This document shows positions 11,646-26,042 of a stretch of DNA of 64,000 bases, piece by piece. This DNA is from Glandiceps talaboti (Eukaryota > Hemichordata > Enteropneusta > Spengelidae). A program made the position numbers and the translations under genes. Location of the stretch: the NCBI RefSeq assembly GCF_964340395.1, contig NC_135561.1, positions 15,966,461 to 16,030,460 of the forward strand, given 5' to 3'. The notes under the pieces are model-generated. The model was not told the origin of the DNA, did no database searches, and saw nothing but the letters and a program-made list of their open reading frames with translations. Numbering within the stretch: position 1 is the first letter of the stretch; every line of letters starts with the position of its first letter.

Positions 11646-13299
11646 TACTTGATGCTTGCCAACTCAGGAAGTGATTCCAGCATTGCTGTGTTGCATGATG
11701 TTCCCATACTTCCAAGCAAAATGACAATTCTAGTAGAAGGGTTCCTTGTAACTTTAATCTTATCAGGAATGTTTTATAACATGTGTTCCAGACACACCTG
11801 CACTTCTACTAACTTCAAATCCTATCTAATACTACATTGTACATTATTATGTACATGTGCATGTAGCTGTCGTTGCAGCAGTGTCAACCAGGTTAATGGA
11901 ACGCTCAATAGTGTCAGGACAGAGGAGGAAATTTATAGACATTTCCCAAAGGGTCTGTTCACTTTAGAATGTAACATTTCACAAAAACATTGTTGAAGCA
12001 CAACGATACTTTAGAATTTCTTTTTTTTTTGCAATCTGAAGGTCATGCATGTAAATTATCAGAAGAGAAGACATGTACAGCATGTGATTTGTGTAGAATG
12101 ACCAGTAGAAGTTACAGCTACTGACAATGAAGTGTCATACATTGTCACTCAAAATAGTCGTAGTTTTTTTACAGCAGTAATATAATAGTGCAGTGTGCCT
12201 TCCTCCTTCAACTCTTTCCTTTCATCAAATCATTTGACAGTTGAACTAGTTGGGCAATTAAATTTTATTATTTCGCATTCCCACAACAATGTACAGAAAA
12301 CAGTAGTCAATATTGAAGCTTGAAAATTTAAAAAAAAAAAAAAAAAATTGAAGTCAGATCACACAAATTCCACTATTTTGTCAAAATACACAAAACTATG
12401 TACATCGAACACAAGTCTTCCAGATGTGCAGAGATGTTAACAGTGTCAGTGTGTGTATACAATACTTAAAGACTTTGGCTAGCCAAAAGAAAATTCCCCT
12501 CTCATAAATCATCCCCATTTAACCTTGAAGTAGTACAGTCTAACTGCAGAAAACTATCAGTCAATTCATTATTGATGGGGGTGACCAGAATACAAATGGA
12601 GGGGTCAAGGCTCAAGCAGTTTCAGATGGGTTGTACATTTGATTGACTCTTTTTGTCGGTACACATTTGTTCCATGCTTTGAAAGTGACTGCTGCCAGCG
12701 ATGTGTGCATAAGTATAACTCACACGAAGTGCTTCAATGATTTTTCACCTTTTTTTTTTTCCTTTCTGACAAACACACTACATGTACATGAGCGTATGTT
12801 GTCACAGCTGAAAATAACCGGTACCTTGACTTCATATCACCTACGAGAATCTACAGCATATGATTATTGTCTGTGTATCCATCACGTTCCTAAACACTCT
12901 CGTATCCAGGACATCATAAAGACTGAATACATATGATAATCTTCGCTCCAATTAACCTACTTGCATATTTATAATTCTATTTTAAGATGCCATAAAAAAC
13001 TGACACACTTTAGTGGATTTTAAAATATATATGTTACTATGCACAACACAGGAATTCTTGCAATGCCCAAATTAACAATTTAAGCTGTGCCTTATTATAT
13101 TTTCTACAACTATTTTTAACTTGTTTAATATGAAATAGTTATCAGTCAATCGTTCTAAGAAATGATCACATTATCAGCTTAGTTCAAACTATCATTTTTA
13201 ACTTGTTAGTAGACACGAGGACCTAGTTATCATCAGTCTATGTATTTCTACTAGAATTGATAATCTAAAACAGTCTCTATACACTAGTCTAACTCTGCT

Positions 13300-13622
13300 T
13301 ATCTCTGGTTATTACTAGTCTATCAATATTTTGATTAGAACACCTTGTTAGCATACTTTTATTTCTAAGTCTGGTTATTACATTCTGTCTATCCCTGTTT
13401 ATCACTGGTTATTGCTAGCATGTTAAACCATTTATCATTTATTACAAATCTATCTGGGTTTATCTCTGGTTATTACTAGTCTATCAAATCTTCATAAGTT
13501 GATTGGAACACCTTGTAAACATGTATTTCTAAGTCTGGTTATCACATTCTGTCTCACCCTGTTTATCTCTGGTTATTGCTGTCTGTAACATATTAAACTA
13601 CTTGTTATTACTATTGCCTAGT
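13300..13622 (+). repeat. Two-copy tandem duplication, 161-bp period
   Basis: ATCTCTGGTTATTACTAGTC occurs at 13301 and 13462. Both units continue CTATCAA, GAACACCTTGT, TATTTCTAAGTCTGGTTA, CACCCTG/TCCCTG-TTTATC and TGGTTATTGCT. Shorter TATCTCTGGTTA-like blocks extend to about 13750, so the region began as a smaller degenerate repeat. Confidence 0.85.
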
Positions 13623-14171
13623 TACCTCTGTTTAGTACATCATACACACCTGCCAAAACCTTGAACACTTGTTATCAGTATATTCCACATTTCAATTTCT
13701 CTGTTTATCTCTAGTTATCCCCAGTCTTTGTCTATCTGGTTATCACTGATCTATGTCTATTCTGGAGATAACTAGCAATTGGTTATCTCTGTCAATCTGA
13801 TTCTTACCAAGCCGCTCTGGTGTGTCTGGTTAATTAATGGATAATAAAACTACACAGAAACGTTTTGCAAGTTTTCAGGCAAGTGAAATAACTGACTATC
13901 ATGGAGGGAGGTGAAAATAAAATTACTATATACAATATACTATTTTGTATTACAGGGAGCTAAGAATACTTCTACATGCTAAATTCAATGTATTATAATA
14001 ATTGACAGAAAAGAAGGTAGTCAAGTGTTCTGTACACTTTCTGACCTATTATCCAACAACCTCTAGAGATTCTGACTTTTCTAAAAGCTAGCTTAATACA
14101 ATACAAACCTTGACGGAAGTGAGTTGCAGTATAAATAAGTTACCAAATATGTGTATACAGACAGACAGACA

Positions 14172-14184
14172 AGGTCAAAGGTCG
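14172..14184 (+). promoter_or_regulatory. DR1-like motif (AGGTCA-A-AGGTCG)
   Basis: The same 13-mer as on the minus strand at 10706-10718, one mismatch from the DR1 consensus. It directly follows a short ACAG run. Motif evidence only. Confidence 0.3.
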
Positions 14185-15671
14185 GATTGGCTAGCCAAGG
14201 TTGGTTTCAAGTGTCATTACTATTTGTTTTCATTGAGATGTTCAGATTGTATTCTGACCTTCAGACTTCCAATAAAACAAACTGTAATAGTGATAGCAAA
14301 ACACTGTGGAGTTCAGTTCAAGGTGTTCACAGGGTACAAGGTAACAAGAAGCTGATTGGTTCACTGTACACGATCAGCAAATCAAAATTGAGATCTGTCT
14401 GAGAACACCAATCGGAAGTTATCAAAACTAATTGGTCTAAAATGGTAGAATGCAAAACATAGGGTTTAAACAATTTTTAACTTTCCTACAAATGATAACC
14501 ATTGATATTTTTCATTTGAATTTCATTTCTTTGATAATAATAAGTTTTCTTCCATGAAAAGAAACACAATCTAAATTCCAATGATTTGTCCTAAGACACA
14601 GATATAGCAACTTTGCATATGATTATGACACAATTCAAATTCATCATATGGTCACAATGTTATAATCCTTCTGATTGGTTCCAGTTTTAATACCAAGGGT
14701 TCCCTAGGCCAATACCTGGACTTGTTTCTAGACTCTAACATTAATTTTTGGATGTTCCTGTTTTCCCTGCTTCGGATATGAGAAATGCACAGAAACTGCT
14801 CAGTCTTGTTGGCACATCCCATATTAACCCTACCTACCCCATCCTCCAACAATGGTATCACCCACCCAACACATTTGTCCCCCAAAAAACTGTAATACTA
14901 ATACTGGGTAGGAGTAATGGTAGAGGGTAAGGGTAGGTAGGGGTACAGGGTACAGATAGATGGGGTAAGACTAGAGGATTTGTTGCACAATAGACAAGCT
15001 GGCATTACAGTTCTTGTTTTCTTGTCACAGTAAATGGGGCAGAATTAGGGGGTACGAGTGGGGAGGGGGATGAAAGGTACATGTAGTGATGAGAAGGTAG
15101 AGATGGGCGAGATATTATCAGCAGCAGATTTGCTCCATTATGTACATGTACAAAAAATGTACATGTTAGCACAACAGTACTTGAGATCATTACATTACAA
15201 TGGCAGTACGACAAGGAAAGGGGGAGGGAGGGAGGGGGGGGGGGCAGAATTGGCACTGGTGTAGAGGCTAGGTAGAGATACATGTAGGCAGAATAACACA
15301 GGCAGATTTGTTGAATTTAAATATACATAAGCATTACAGTACTTGACTTCATCAATATCAACTTGTCAATACTTGTTCTAGCCACAGTAATTATGTTTAA
15401 AGTTCATGTGTAATAAGACTTTAATGGGAACAGTGTTTACCTGGCAGCCAAACAATTGGCCATTAGATGAGGTTAGATTGGTAATGATAAATCACTGTGC
15501 TGTGATATAGGCTACTTAGTAAAACACAAGAGTGCATGGAGTAAAGAAGTGTAATTTTATACTTGATCAAGGAGATATAAACAGAGCTCTGAATCTGAGT
15601 TTTTGAGACTGCATACATAGAATATACAGGATAATTACTGTAAATTTGCTATTTAAATTTTTAACACATAT

Positions 15672-15940
15672 GGGACCAAAGTTCTCCTGAATTATCAATA
15701 TAAATCCAGGCTTGTGATCTTCATTATAACGGGGTCAAGAGCTCCTATGGGACTGTTTATATTTGGGACCCAAGTTCTCCTGAAGAACTCGGGCTTGAGA
15801 TCTCTGCTATATTGGGTCAAGAGCTTCTACGGGATGTCCTCAGACTCTTGAAAACCTATGGCCTACTTTTCTAGTACACTATTAAAATCTCCGCAAGATC
15901 AAAGTCCTTCTGAATCTAGTTCGAGATCTCAAGTAGATAC
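15672..15940 (+). repeat. Degenerate ~93-bp tandem repeat, 2-3 copies
   Basis: GGGACCAAAGTTCTCCTGAA at 15672 recurs as GGGACCCAAGTTCTCCTGAA at 15765. Both are followed by GGCTTG(T/A)GATCT and GGGTCAAGAGCT(C/T)CTA. A third, eroded unit is recognisable around 15897 (GATCAAAGTCCTTCTGAA ... GAGATCTC). Confidence 0.75.
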
Positions 15941-17031
15941 ATGTAGATACTCCAGGTCAGATCAACGTGTTCTTTACTATTGTGTCTCTATATCAGCCAT
16001 AGTGTTAGTTCACAGGAAAACTATAAATACCAAATCTGTGTCATGCTAGCCTATATAGTTCTTGCTATATAGTTCTTCTGTATTGCTATAACTTCAGATT
16101 TTTTTTTATGTGCTAGAACACATGTTATATGTGATAGTTATAATGTTAGTTATAAAGGCTAGTTATAATATTAGTTAGTTATAATGGTTAGTTATGGTCT
16201 ATATTGTCAACCTATCTAATCAACCTTTATCATAATTTCTGAGTGATCTTTCTATATGTTTAATATTCTGGTTCAAATTCTCCTGTACATGGTGTCGACC
16301 TTTTCACATTTCTGAATGAAAACTGTGTGCCTTAGTATCATTTATTTAAATTTTAATCTGTTATGTTTCTAGTTATTTTGTTTGTAAATTGGTGTCTTTT
16401 CATTGTTTCATATATTGTTCATTCATTCATTCACATTGTTTTTACTGTTACAGCGTCTCACCCTTCCTGTTGGCTCTATAGTCACTCACTTTCCAGCCTC
16501 CCACCTGCGTGGGTGAAAACTTATGTACCGGAACCCAAATTTGGTTATGTATTAGGAGTGTGTTACGTCATGACTTTTGACAAGAGTGGGGACAACATGT
16601 CTAGTCAGTAAATAACAGCTGCTTAGTGGCTGTCAGGTATTTAACTCTCTCAGCGACCCTTGCCTACATGTAAACTACCACTTTGTAAGTCAAAATGGAG
16701 CAACTACAGTGAATTCACACCTCTGTTATTTCCAACAATACCCAAACATAACATGAATTCAGACATACTGTGACGCATTTGATACCAACTGTGACGTACT
16801 TGTATGGTACTAAAACCACCTGCATCACCAGTTTCCATCTAATGGGGGACTTCCCAATTCTGGCCTCTATACTCCCCATTATCCAAATTTGTACACAGAT
16901 TGAATTGCCCACACCCACCTCTACATTGTGTATTTGGTTGCCAATTCTGAAGTGTACAGTGGGTGGGAATTTCCTAGAAAAGTTTAACAGTTGTGACGTC
17001 ACAGAGTAACTTTAACAGGAAACAAACTATT

Positions 17032-17057
17032 GGGGGGGGGGGGGGGGGGGGGGGGGG
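17032..17057 (+). repeat. G26 homopolymer
   Basis: The longest G run in the window, 26 bases, about 30 bp after the palindromic CRE at 16994-17001. Confidence 0.95.
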
Positions 17058-18610
17058 TATTTTTTGTACTCTATGAGTAAGTGTCTCGATATTTAGCTCC
17101 AGACTTCCATATTAGTGACATACCATTTTTATTTCTGAGAGTGGTGTTATAATAATAATTACAATGATGTCATCACATACCATCCTCCCGAGATTAAATC
17201 AGATGGCCATATGGATGAGGATTGGGTATTTATTTTGGATTTCTAATTTATAAAACAATTTCATCATGGCGTCCTACTTGTAAAATCACTGTGCACCAAC
17301 ATATGCCAAGTCCTTGATTGTAACTCAATAAATCGCAAAAGATTAATAAACGTGTAAAATGATTGTTATTGTACGTACAATAACAAACACTTCTTACATT
17401 TTTTTTTTTCAATTTATTGAGTTACAAACACAGACTTGGTTTTTGTTGTTTCATATTAATTTTTCAAGTAGGAAGTCATGATAAAGTTGTTTGGTGAATC
17501 CAAGCTCCAAAATAAATTACCTAATTTTCATGATCCATATGACCCCCCCTTTAATTCACAAAACATGACAAAGTTTCTAGGAATCCTTCGAGTTAAGAAC
17601 TGGGTGGGTTCATTGCAGTGTATGCACCTTGTGTGTGTGTGGTTGAAATAGAAATATTATTTATGAGTCATAACCAAAGAAATACCACCATGATAAACGG
17701 TAATTTGATCAATTTGACTTCCAAGTTTCAATTCCTGTATTTTGGGGGCAGGTCAAGTGACAGAAGATATACTGGGAATTCCTTTGCCATATGATGATGG
17801 CCAACAAAACATGCCCCCCCCCCTCATATAGAATTACAGACACTAGATTCATTCTTCAACAACATCCTTTTCAAAACTTACAAACTTGAAATAGATTAAC
17901 CATCTGTTTCACGAAACCAAATGCTGAAATCTAGGCTCATAAAACACAAAATAAACCTAATATTTCAGTATATATATCTTGTGCTTTAACAACAGTGTTG
18001 GCATTTGATAGTTACCGTGTTGACATGGATCATAAATCAACAAACAGACACCTCCAAAATGATCATACCGACCGTTTGATTATCACAAAGTATGAAATAT
18101 CCAGTTCTATTTCTGAGGGGCCTGTAGGTATCCTTCTAATGTGACGCCAATACTTCTAAGATATCATTTTAGAATTTACAGAACACAGGAAATGAGATTT
18201 GTCATGTGACAACGAAATAATGGGGTCGGACCTTCTAGGCTGTACCATTGTAGTCATCAATACCTTCCTGTTATCAAAATTAATAAATAATTAATTTCCT
18301 CTACAATAATTACACCATAGATTCATTTATATATACTTCCTAACTTGTTATTATATAATTATGTAAAATGATCTTTATGGAGCTATGATTACTTTTCGCT
18401 CACACATCCTAAACAGATTAACCGCCAGCAAGATTTTTTACAGCTATTAAGTATATTACCATGAATCTAGATATTTTTGCCAGCGAAAAAAAAATGAAAA
18501 TAAGTCTTCAGTGAAAATTTCCAGGTTTACTATATACAACAATTTGTTGAACAAAGCAAAATTTGTCAAATAATCCAATTCTATACTAATGTACATTACA
18601 ACAACTCAAC

Positions 18611-18904
18611 TACATACATACATACATACATACATACATACATACATACATACATACATACATACATACATACATACATACATACATACATACATACATA
18701 CATACAAACACATACATACATACACACACATACACATACACACATACACATACATACATACATACATACATACATACATACACACATACATACATACATA
18801 CATACATACATGTACATACATACATACATGTACATTCATACATACATACATACATACATACATACATACATACATACATACATGTACATACATACATACA
18901 TACA

Positions 18905-18935
<31 letters not shown>

Positions 18936-18975
18936 GATACATACATACATACATACATACATACATACATACATG
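18611..18975 (-). repeat. CATA (minus-strand TATG) microsatellite
   Basis: About 365 bp of CATA with CA-rich interruptions (about 18705-18745) and repeated ACATGTACAT insertions near 18810, 18830, 18883 and 18972. All open frames through it are artefacts of the 4-bp unit. Confidence 0.97.
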
Positions 18976-18999
18976 TACATTAATCTATTTTCAACACAC

Positions 19000-21900
19000 A
19001 TAATTCATCTGATGGCGCCAGTATAAACAAAAATAGTCTGGGCTACGTTAAGTTCTTAATTAAGGGTAATCGTCCTTCTTTTTTTAATTCACACGACTGA
19101 CAGTGACAAATTCAATCTGTATCAATTTTGACGTCTTGTACACAATTTTTTTTCCAGATAATTTGTTTTTTCATGTTTCTTGTTCAGTTATTGTTAGAGA
19201 GAAGAAAGTCTAACAGGCTATGACACAGTCTTCAAGTGTTTGGCAATAGGGAATGTTAAAAAGGGCTAAATGAAAGTCATGGCCGACCTACCTACCAACC
19301 AATCGATCAATGAAAGAATCAAATAATCCATCCATCAAAACATAGACAATGCCGATATTCACTAGAAATTCTGATGAAGTGGCAATGAACATATCATTTA
19401 CATATTAATTTACATACCATTAGCATATTTTTAGATCTTGTCAGTTGAAAATGAAAAAAATGTTTTCAACATTGTAAAAGGCTTAAAATCAATTAAATTC
19501 CTGGTTTTAGCAATGACAAATTAAGCAAATGAGAGAACACAAAAGTAAAATACATAATTTCAGTTAATAATTTCAAAACTTTAATAATCCATCATGGCAA
19601 AAATAGAGGAGTGGCCAACACAAATAAAGGGGTGGCCCCACAAATAGAGTGGTGGCCCATGACAACAGAGTGGTGGTGCACCCCTAAAAAAAAACTCATG
19701 GAGAACACTGATTCTAGGAGTGAACACTTGACCAAGTTCATTCATAGCTATACAAACTTATGGGAGGAAATCTGTACAAAGCCTCTTTCAATGTGGATTA
19801 CATTACAGAGAACAGTTCAATGGCTGAGAAGTTCAGCCAATCAACAAAGGGACAGATTTCATGATGGACTTGGACAAATCTACACTAGGGGTTGAAGTAT
19901 CATTGCGTGAAATCAAAAGCTAATTTTAGGTTTGTCTGTGAATGGGACGTAAAGTCAAAATCTGCCACGGTGAAGTATCTAGGTTATATGGTGTACCTCG
20001 ATGTATTTTTTTGTATTTGACATGAAAACCATCCCAGAGTCATCAATAATAATGTTTCTTCACTTTTGTATTTCAAAAGACTTCCGACCCGACAATAAAA
20101 GAACCAAACTGTACGTATGGCCAGCCTTTGTGAAATTAACAGTCCCACCTATTTGACCAGTGTTTGCCTCCAATTACCTTCTTGAGTGTGATGCATTGAC
20201 ACAGACATCAGTTAACATTTTTACGTCATTAATTCAAGTCTCCTGAAAGGCCATTTGTTGTTGAATAGATGCAAAGTTAAAGGCAGACAATGGCACTGAG
20301 CCTTTTGTCCTGTGGGCAAAATACCGACATATGCATGCTACTGTGTTTAAGAGTCTACACACACCGCATTACCCGGTCTATGTTGTACCTGAACGCTATC
20401 TAAACACAAACATTTTTCTACCATATCTCAACAGATCCCCGAATCTAACTGATCCCCGCTGGCTCTCACACTGATGTGGAAACAGCTTGTGTTACAGCTG
20501 TTCAAAAATGCTGTTCTTTTGTCAACTGCTATTAATTCGATCAAAGTCTTTGTGTTGTATATCTACAGAACGAATTTACACATATGTATGAGCTAACACT
20601 AACAGTAACACTCTCACTCGTCAGGGCAGACCATGCTTTGTACTTATAAAACAGACTTTTCCCGCCAAAATCATTTAAACAAAATTCAACTTTTTGTGTC
20701 ACTTTTTGGTATATTTCAATTTCCTTTTTAGCTAGAACAATAAAGTTAACCACTCTGAATAAAATCATGTCAAAATTCTGATTCAAAACTGCCTACTTTG
20801 CAGAAAATTTTGCAGAAATGTAGTGCAGTTCACAAATGTAGTGCGGTTCAAATGTAGTCGAAACGAAAAGACTAATAAGGGGGTTCAGTCTCCTAAACAA
20901 AGAAGATGAGGATAAAGGGAGGAACACACTGTCTGACTTTTTAAGGCCACCCACACATACGATAGTTCAACAATACACAAGTATTCGACCAGAGCAGACA
21001 AGAATGTCATCGACAAAGACGATTGATATGTCCAATGTCGGTGTTTCTTTGCTTTCTGAATCAATGAACTTTTTCATGAACTTCCCATGTTTGGACTACA
21101 CTGAATACGTGTTCAAATGTATATCATACCATCCTGCTTCCTCAATTACATTATTGGTGTTCCCTGTTCCCCTTTTGTGATGGATTCCCCCATGAACGGC
21201 CATTAAATACTAAGTATAACATTCATGACTACCAAAGAAAAGACTTTATGAGTATAAAATCTAAGAGACTGAGATAGGCAGGGAGTGTGAATGAGGGTAA
21301 ACATATGCTAGTGCACGTTTTGAAACAATGGATTTTTAACAAAATTGGTCCCGATGCTGAGATTCAGCACAAGTTTAATAAAGACACTCTGAAACACCTG
21401 CGGAATTGGCTCACTTATCATATCTGACAGGAGGACTAATCCGGTTTGGTCTCTCCAATCAATGTCTGGTCCAGTAATAGCCTCTTCAAATGTCTATTGG
21501 TTTGGTTTTCATTTTCTTGTTCAATACAATCACCAGAAACTGTTTTTGTAATGCACGGCGAAGAGACACAATCTGGCTCAGCTCCCCAGGCTTTTTTTCA
21601 AGGGTTCAATTCTAAGACACAAGTTGATGTAAAGAATTGCGAGATTTGCGACACTTTGTACCCACATAGCCTTAAAAAACATAGCTCAAAGAATTCCCCA
21701 ATTCTCTCTTTCCCTCATAGAATTTTGAATCCATCGTCAGAATTACCTTTAAAAAACAGAAACCAGCCTGCTCTCAACAGAGAGAGATGGTGATGAAATT
21801 ACTGATTCCAAATTCCATGTTTGGGAAACTAAGAGATTGAGAAGCTAAAGTTTGTGAACCCCTGGACAAACGATGGGCGAGGGATCTCATAAAAATCACA

Positions 21901-24900
21901 CACAGAATTCCCTACTTGATTTGTAATTAATTTTGATGGTGGTAGTCTAGGGCGCTTGACCTGGGAACTTATATAGTAGAGTTTACCTACTTACCTCCTA
22001 ACCAAAAATAATGTATGATTCACAGGGAAATGTATGAGAAGTATCATAGATCACCTACATTACTTTGGATTTCACATCATCCTTTTGGCAACTACTGAAG
22101 TTTATATGAATACGTACATGCAGGGAATGTAGGTAAGGTCCTGATAAGGGCCAGTAGCTAGCAAAAACAACCAGCTCGTCTTTGTAATTTACTTTTTCAA
22201 AAAATTCTTTGTTTCAACCACTTTATATCTCCCATTGTTGGGCAGAATCAAGCATAGGTATTGCTGCCTACTTTTCCAATTGTATCTACTTCTAAAATTA
22301 GCTACATTCATGAACATGTATTTATAGATTACTGAATTATGTCTCACTTTCGTATTTCTAAGTTACACAATTTGGACAGCATTCCTTGTTTTATCGCTTT
22401 CATTGTCTACTACTTCATTTGCACTGGGAGAACGCATGTCGACATGTACCTACGATATCCTACAAATGTATAGTTGATCAGTAACGTTTATCTATGTTGT
22501 ATCCAGCAGACACAACTTGCATGTCTCCCAGCCAACACAAAAGTGTAAATGACAGGCTGGGACACAAGTCACTGGGGTGAAAATTATCTGACAAGATACA
22601 CAGACGTGTGTGTGTGTGTGGAACACTGTCCAGTCAGCCAACGAAAGAACTGAGATACGATCTACATCAAACATTACACTGCTGTCTTGATGGCGGATGG
22701 GGTACCCATTATCAGTTTAAAGACACTACATGTCTAAGAGACCATCTTTCATTTATTGGGAATGGAGTCAAGGTCCTTATGTCTGTAGTAAAAAAAATAA
22801 ATATACCTTTATCGTATTTTCAACATAGTTAAGCATAATTATAGTTTGTTATAATTTGCATTTCTTAACATCATGGCTAATAATTATTCGTCATTATCAC
22901 ATTTTTTTTCCATTACTATAAATTCTGTTGCCCTTTCTTATAAACATCTACGCTAATAAAAAGTTCATAATTGTGAGTGTTGCAGTTTTGTTTTAAAAAA
23001 TTCCCCATTCAAACACTGGTATAATTTTTGATGTAAATATTTAGGTAACAGATTGCTGATACAAATTCAGAGGACATGATCTAGACTACATGTTGTTTCC
23101 ATGACAACCCCTCTTTCTGATAAATTTCATGTCCAGTGTCAATTTCCATCCTGGGTATCAGCTGTGGCATTCAATCAGCCGTTCCTTGAATTAACTGGGT
23201 TTGAAGCAAAAAACAAAACCTTTTAAAGAACGAAAATTCATTCAGCCATTCAACTGTAACTAAAGGTATCCAGTTGAGCCTCCTTAATGCACTGGCAATC
23301 TATCAATCCTTTATTGCAGGAGAGGACTAAGGAGGGTCTCACAAAATCTCTTCTACTGCACAAAAAAATTACCTGACATCCATTATGCAACTATAATGAA
23401 AAAAAACATTCTTGTGGGATCTTTCTCAAGCATACTAAAACACATTTTTTCTGGCATTATATAAAACCACCCATTTTAATTCTCATACCCTGTCTTGTTC
23501 GATAACACGTTTACTTTTTCTAATGTACACACAGAGAACCTGTCTATTTGACCATCTTAATGACAACAAAATCTATTGAAAGTCATGTGGGTGATACAAA
23601 TGTAAGCCGACAAGCAGATCGCCGGCTAATGTATACTTTTGTTCTCACTTCAGATCCCTTTTATCAGAACAAATTCTGGCTATAAACTGGTGTAGAGTCA
23701 GACAAGACAGTGTTAACCACACATGTACACGGGATCAAAGTACAGAGTTGGCTATACTAGCCTTTAATTGAATCGAGTACAATTCTCCCGCAAGCACTCA
23801 TGCAAATAACCGAAGTACACCACACTCGCATTGATCACGTCATAGGATTCTGTTATTATTATATAAGTTTATCTGAAAATGACAAATTTTCCATAAAAAA
23901 TCATACAGCGCAATCACCATTTTATGTTTACATACTTATTTTTATTTACATGTATGACACTAACTAAAATTGTAGAAAGCTACCAAGTTGGACCAATGTA
24001 GCGACAGTGTGTGGCTAGACATACAGGACTGTGTTGACAGGGGGTAGTTATAACTTGTATATTGAGAAGGTTACATGTACTTATGTGTTGAGTGGGTGGG
24101 TGGGGGGGGGGGGGGGTTATCAGTTGACAAAGGTAACTGTGTCGAAAGGTAGAAATTACATGTATTAAAAATATATGTTATGTCTTGTGACGGGGTAGCA
24201 CTATACATAGTTAAGTGTTCAGAGGTGTTACCGAGTTAAGAGGGGCTACACTCTGTACAGATCTCTCTGTCAAATGGCTAGGTATGGGGTATATCCATAC
24301 CCACTCAATTAACACTATTTACGTGCCATAGTACAAGTGTATCAACAGTTTACACACATGGCTATAAACAAAACTGTACTAAACACTCAATTAATCTTTC
24401 TAACTGTACGGCCAACATCTCAAAACACTGCTTATACATAACTAATATAAGTTCATACCAAACTTCTTTTTTTTATAATCTACAATGTCAAATCAAAACT
24501 GGTAAAATAATTTACGAAATGACTGACTCAATAGTTGAAGTGTGTCAGCCATTTTCCCCGACTACTTGAGTACATTTGTCCCTAGAGGAAGGAAAGGATA
24601 TGGACTAGTTACAATGAGACAGCAGCTATCAATCCTGTATTATCAATCATAAGTACTATAGTTGTAGGTCAACATTGTTGTATGACAAGGCCAACGAATC
24701 TAAACACATCCAACAAAAGGACATCCAAGCAAGTGGACTTTACGTGCAAAGTCACAAAGAACTGGAAATATCCAGTGTTCTCAATGACCCAGTCCATCCA
24801 TACAAATTCCCCCGATTCTTGAGATGGGTGTCACACCCCTCACTGCTTTCATGTCAACTTCTCAATGAGCACCCTTTCTTTCACTCACTTGTTCTTGTGA

Positions 24901-26029
24901 AAGTTGATCTACTAGAGGATGAAAACCACACTGTCTTTCATGTTCAATTCCCATTGCACCTATCTACACACAACCCTAATTTGAGATTTGTGGTACTGAA
25001 AGCACCAGATTTTTCACAAGTCCTTCTCACAATGGACCCGTACAAAATGTAGTCTAATTATTGTAATGTGTCTCAGGTCCTTTTTTTTCAGGTTCGTTTT
25101 GGTGGTATGAGCCCCAGTATTTTACAATCATCTAGTGGTTCCAATTTTGACTCGCAAGGCTTAACTTTATGCAGCAGTAGTCCAGGGTACTACATGTATG
25201 TACTAAACACCATATCTAGACTATCAAATTTATAAAGGAGTCATTTGTCTTAGATCAGTGGAAAATAATAGAAAACTAATGCGGAAACAGTTCACTAGGC
25301 TAAATCCGACTAGCAGTACTTAGTCCACGACACATGCACGCAATTTATCTTGACTACCAGATTTTTTAAATATTAATAGTCTGTTTGACCAATGGTAGAA
25401 ACTATAGTTGAAACAGTTCTTTTGGCTAAAATCTAACTACCATGACGGGAAGCCAAATTTGAACTCTGTAACGAGGACCTACAAGTTTTTCTTGATCACC
25501 TTTGCTGAATAATAAACATCACTATAATCATTTTTCTCACGAAAGTATAAATTATTAATATTAATAACTTGCAACACTCTCAATTTGACAAATATGAATA
25601 AATGATTCATAGCCGTAATTATTGTTAATGCTTTGAAATTAATCAATGAATCATTCAATATTGTTATTATTATGGGGCCTGACAGCCATGCATACTACAA
25701 ATTAAAAGATAACACATGTTTCTTGGATTATAAATATCTACACACTATATGTATATGTAACCACATGTATTTCCCATACAAATATATTAGGGACGATGGC
25801 ACAATGTCACACAAGCTCAGTTCTTCATCTGTTTAGAGGGAAGGGGGTCAGGCATTAATGCGATTGCTAACTTCATTTTCACCACCTCTAACCACATTTC
25901 AAGCAATGGAAAGTGCATGCAACCATAAATCAATACATTTGAACTATAAACCCATTGTTTTGAATTTCTTTATCCGTTGCTCTCCAGACATGGTTTGCAA
26001 TGACAACATGTACTTGATTTGGGCCAATG
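19000..26029. other. Intron sequence, few features
   Basis: Mostly unique AT-rich DNA with one G15 run (24102-24116). An open frame at 24675-25052 (125 codons, TTG start) has no recognisable domain. A weak two-copy repeat of about 124 bp (GAAACAGTTC...GGCTAAA) is suggested at 25283 and 25408. No gene is supported. Confidence 0.55.
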
Positions 26030-26042
26030 AGGTCAAAGGTTA
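26030..26042 (+). promoter_or_regulatory. DR1-like motif (AGGTCA-A-AGGTTA)
   Basis: One mismatch from the DR1 consensus. Motif evidence only. Confidence 0.3.

Noticed and set aside
24675-25052. 125-codon open frame in the intron
   Set aside because: It begins with TTG, not ATG, has no recognisable domain, and such lengths are expected by chance in a window this size.
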